Source: Nomia melanderi (taxonomy: Eukaryota; Arthropoda; Insecta; Hymenoptera; Halictidae). Taken from it: a stretch of DNA of 64,000 nt. Location of the stretch: NCBI RefSeq assembly GCF_051020985.1, contig NW_027475140.1, positions 806,001 through 870,000 of the forward strand, written 5' to 3'. Position numbers and translations under genes: made by a program. Shown here in pieces: positions 63,052-64,000 of this stretch (the first letter of the stretch is position 1; every line of letters starts with the position of its first letter). A model generated the notes under the pieces. That model worked only from the letters and a program-made list of their open reading frames with translations. It was not told where the DNA came from and did not search any database.

Positions 63052-63107
63052 GCTGGATTTTTACATTACCTTGGGTGACGGATTCCGAATATCTGTAATT
63101 TTCTCGG
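63052..63107 (+). repeat. Divergent patch, zone 4 copy 3
   Basis: Lies 700 bp (four monomers) after the previous patch, so the 3-monomer spacing has already broken down. Reads TTACATTACCTTGGG. Confidence 0.9.
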
Positions 63108-64000
63108 CCACTGGTGGTCCGAGGTCGTTCCTGCGGCACAGATTCATTCGCAAGGGCCTCCTACAGACAATGCACTTTGATTTATTGCGCTATCTGTAAT
63201 AGCACCCGAGATATCACCAGATATAGATTGGGTATTCCCCTGACCCTGAGTGTCCGGACCCATGAGACGGTGGTTTTCTCGGCCACTGGTGGTCCGAGGT
63301 CGTTCCGGCGGCACAGATTCATTCGCAAGGGCCTCCTACAGACAATGCACTTTGGTTTATTGCGCTATCTGTAATAGCACCAGAGATATAACCAGATATA
63401 TATTGGATTTTCCCCTGACCCTGAGTGTCCGGACCCATGAGACGGTGGTTTTCTCGGCCTCTGGTGGTCCGAGGTCATTCCCGCTGCACAGGTTCATTCG
63501 CCTGGGCCTCCTACAGACAATGCACTTTGATTTATTGCGCTATCTGTAATAGCACCCGAGATATCACCAGATATATATTGGATTTTCCCCTGACCCAGAG
63601 TATCCGGACCCATGAGACGGTGGTATTCTCGGCCCCTGGTGGTCCGAGGTCGTTCCCGCTGCCCAGATTCATGCGCCAGGGCCTCCTACAGACAATGCAC
63701 TTTGGTTTATTGCGCTATCTGTAATAGAACCCGAGATATCACCAGATATATATTGGGTTTTCCCCTGACCCTGAGTGTCCGGACCCATGAGACGGTGGTT
63801 TTCTCGGCCACTGGTGGTCCGAGGTCGTTCCTGCGGCACAGATTCATTCGCAAGGTCCTCCTACAGACAATGCACTTTGGTTCATTGCGCTATCTGTAAT
63901 AGCACCAGAGATATGACCAGATATATATTGGATTTTCCCCTGACCCTGAGTGTCCGGACCAATGAGACGGTGGTTTTCTCGGCCCCTGGTGGTCCGAGGT

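Larger units (their letters stand above)
1..64000 (+). repeat. Continuous 175-bp satellite DNA array (EcoRV satellite)
   Basis: The same roughly 175-bp unit repeats head to tail from the first base to the last, always in the same orientation. Landmarks in order within each monomer are: the EcoRV site and a TATATATTGG stretch; CCCTGACCCTGAG; GTCCGGCCCCATGAGAC; TTTTCTCGG; GGTCCGAGGTCGTTCCCGC; TTCATGCGCCAGGGCC; TTTATTGCGCTATCT; and TAATAGCACCCGA. No stretch of even one monomer length lacks these landmarks, so there is no inserted transposon, unique spacer, tRNA, rRNA or protein gene. Monomer size, homogeneity and higher-order structure are typical of centromeric or pericentromeric satellites in eukaryotes; the chromosomal position is inferred. 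The short open frames on both strands start and stop at the same monomer positions each time and are not genes. Confidence 0.98.
60550..64000 (+). repeat. Array zone 4: weakly ordered monomers rich in the divergent type
   Basis: Monomers are individually more varied, with markers such as GTCCGGACCCATGAG, CTGCCCAGATTC and CTGCGGCACAG. Only a short 3-monomer (525 bp) order is visible, at about 61675-62199 and 62200-62724, and it does not continue regularly. Three of the ten divergent-patch monomers lie within 1.3 kb here. The EcoRV site is lost in monomers near 63386 and 63910 (GATATAACC, GATATGACC). Confidence 0.75.

Noticed and set aside
1..64000. Short open reading frames on both strands as a family of small proteins
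   Set aside because: They begin and end at the same monomer landmarks, overlap each other on opposite strands, and differ only as the repeat differs. There is no start context, signal peptide or domain that stands apart from the repeat.
1..64000. CRISPR array
   Set aside because: There are no unique spacers between short identical repeats; the entire 175-bp unit is repeated and varies by point changes.
1..64000. Human-type alpha satellite
   Set aside because: The monomer is 175 bp and about 53% GC, whereas alpha satellite is about 171 bp and AT-rich, and I see no shared blocks. The layout is similar but the sequence is not.
1..64000. Ribosomal DNA spacer subrepeats
   Set aside because: No rRNA gene or promoter-like unique segment interrupts 64 kb; spacer subrepeat runs are normally far shorter and bounded by rRNA genes.
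1..64000. Transposon insertion or inverted segment inside the array
   Set aside because: Reading through the window, every monomer keeps the same orientation and landmarks; no target-site duplication, terminal repeat or poly-A run was seen.

Overview
The whole 64,000-base window is one unbroken tandem satellite array. The basic monomer is 175 bp, so there are about 366 copies, all head to tail on the same strand. I found no gene, RNA gene, transposon or unique sequence from end to end. Nearly every monomer carries an EcoRV site (GATATC); counting that as monomer base 1, sites fall at 57, 232, 407 and so on. A near-consensus monomer lies at 37133-37307. By hand count the consensus is about 53% GC. 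It has an AT-rich part (bases 131-175 plus 1-30, about 37% GC) and a GC-rich part (bases 31-130, about 65% GC). A nucleosome-sized monomer with higher-order repeats points to a eukaryotic centromere, pericentromere or other constitutive heterochromatin. I cannot name the species or match the monomer to a known satellite family from memory.

The array is a patchwork of zones, each with its own monomer variants and its own higher-order period. Zone 1 (1 to about 31.0 kb) contains 4-, 5-, 6-, 8- and 19-monomer periods. It also holds a 7,067-bp stretch repeated without visible difference 22,387 bp further on. The best reading is a recent tandem duplication of a 22,387-bp, 128-monomer block with its junction at 7067|7068. 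Zone 2 (about 31.0-52.9 kb) has 7-, 9- and 10-monomer periods and its own diagnostic variants. Zone 3 (about 52.9-60.55 kb) has 11-, 17- and 25-monomer periods and EcoRI-marked monomers. Zone 4 (60.55-64 kb) is less ordered and rich in a strongly divergent monomer type.

That divergent type differs from the consensus at about 21 of 56 positions in one in-register patch and is otherwise ordinary. It occurs ten times. Two further monomers are hybrids that switch from one form to the other inside the patch. The array also contains a near-perfect dyad (perfect in nine monomers I located), a direct repeat with 10-bp spacing beside the EcoRV site, linked variants at the monomer end, and a fairly high CpG content.

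The many short open frames are a by-product of the repeat. The TAATAG stop pair recurs once per monomer and 175 is 3n+1, so each frame meets it only every third monomer. None looks like a gene. Block ends below were found by comparing offsets by eye and are good to roughly a few tens of bases unless stated as exact.
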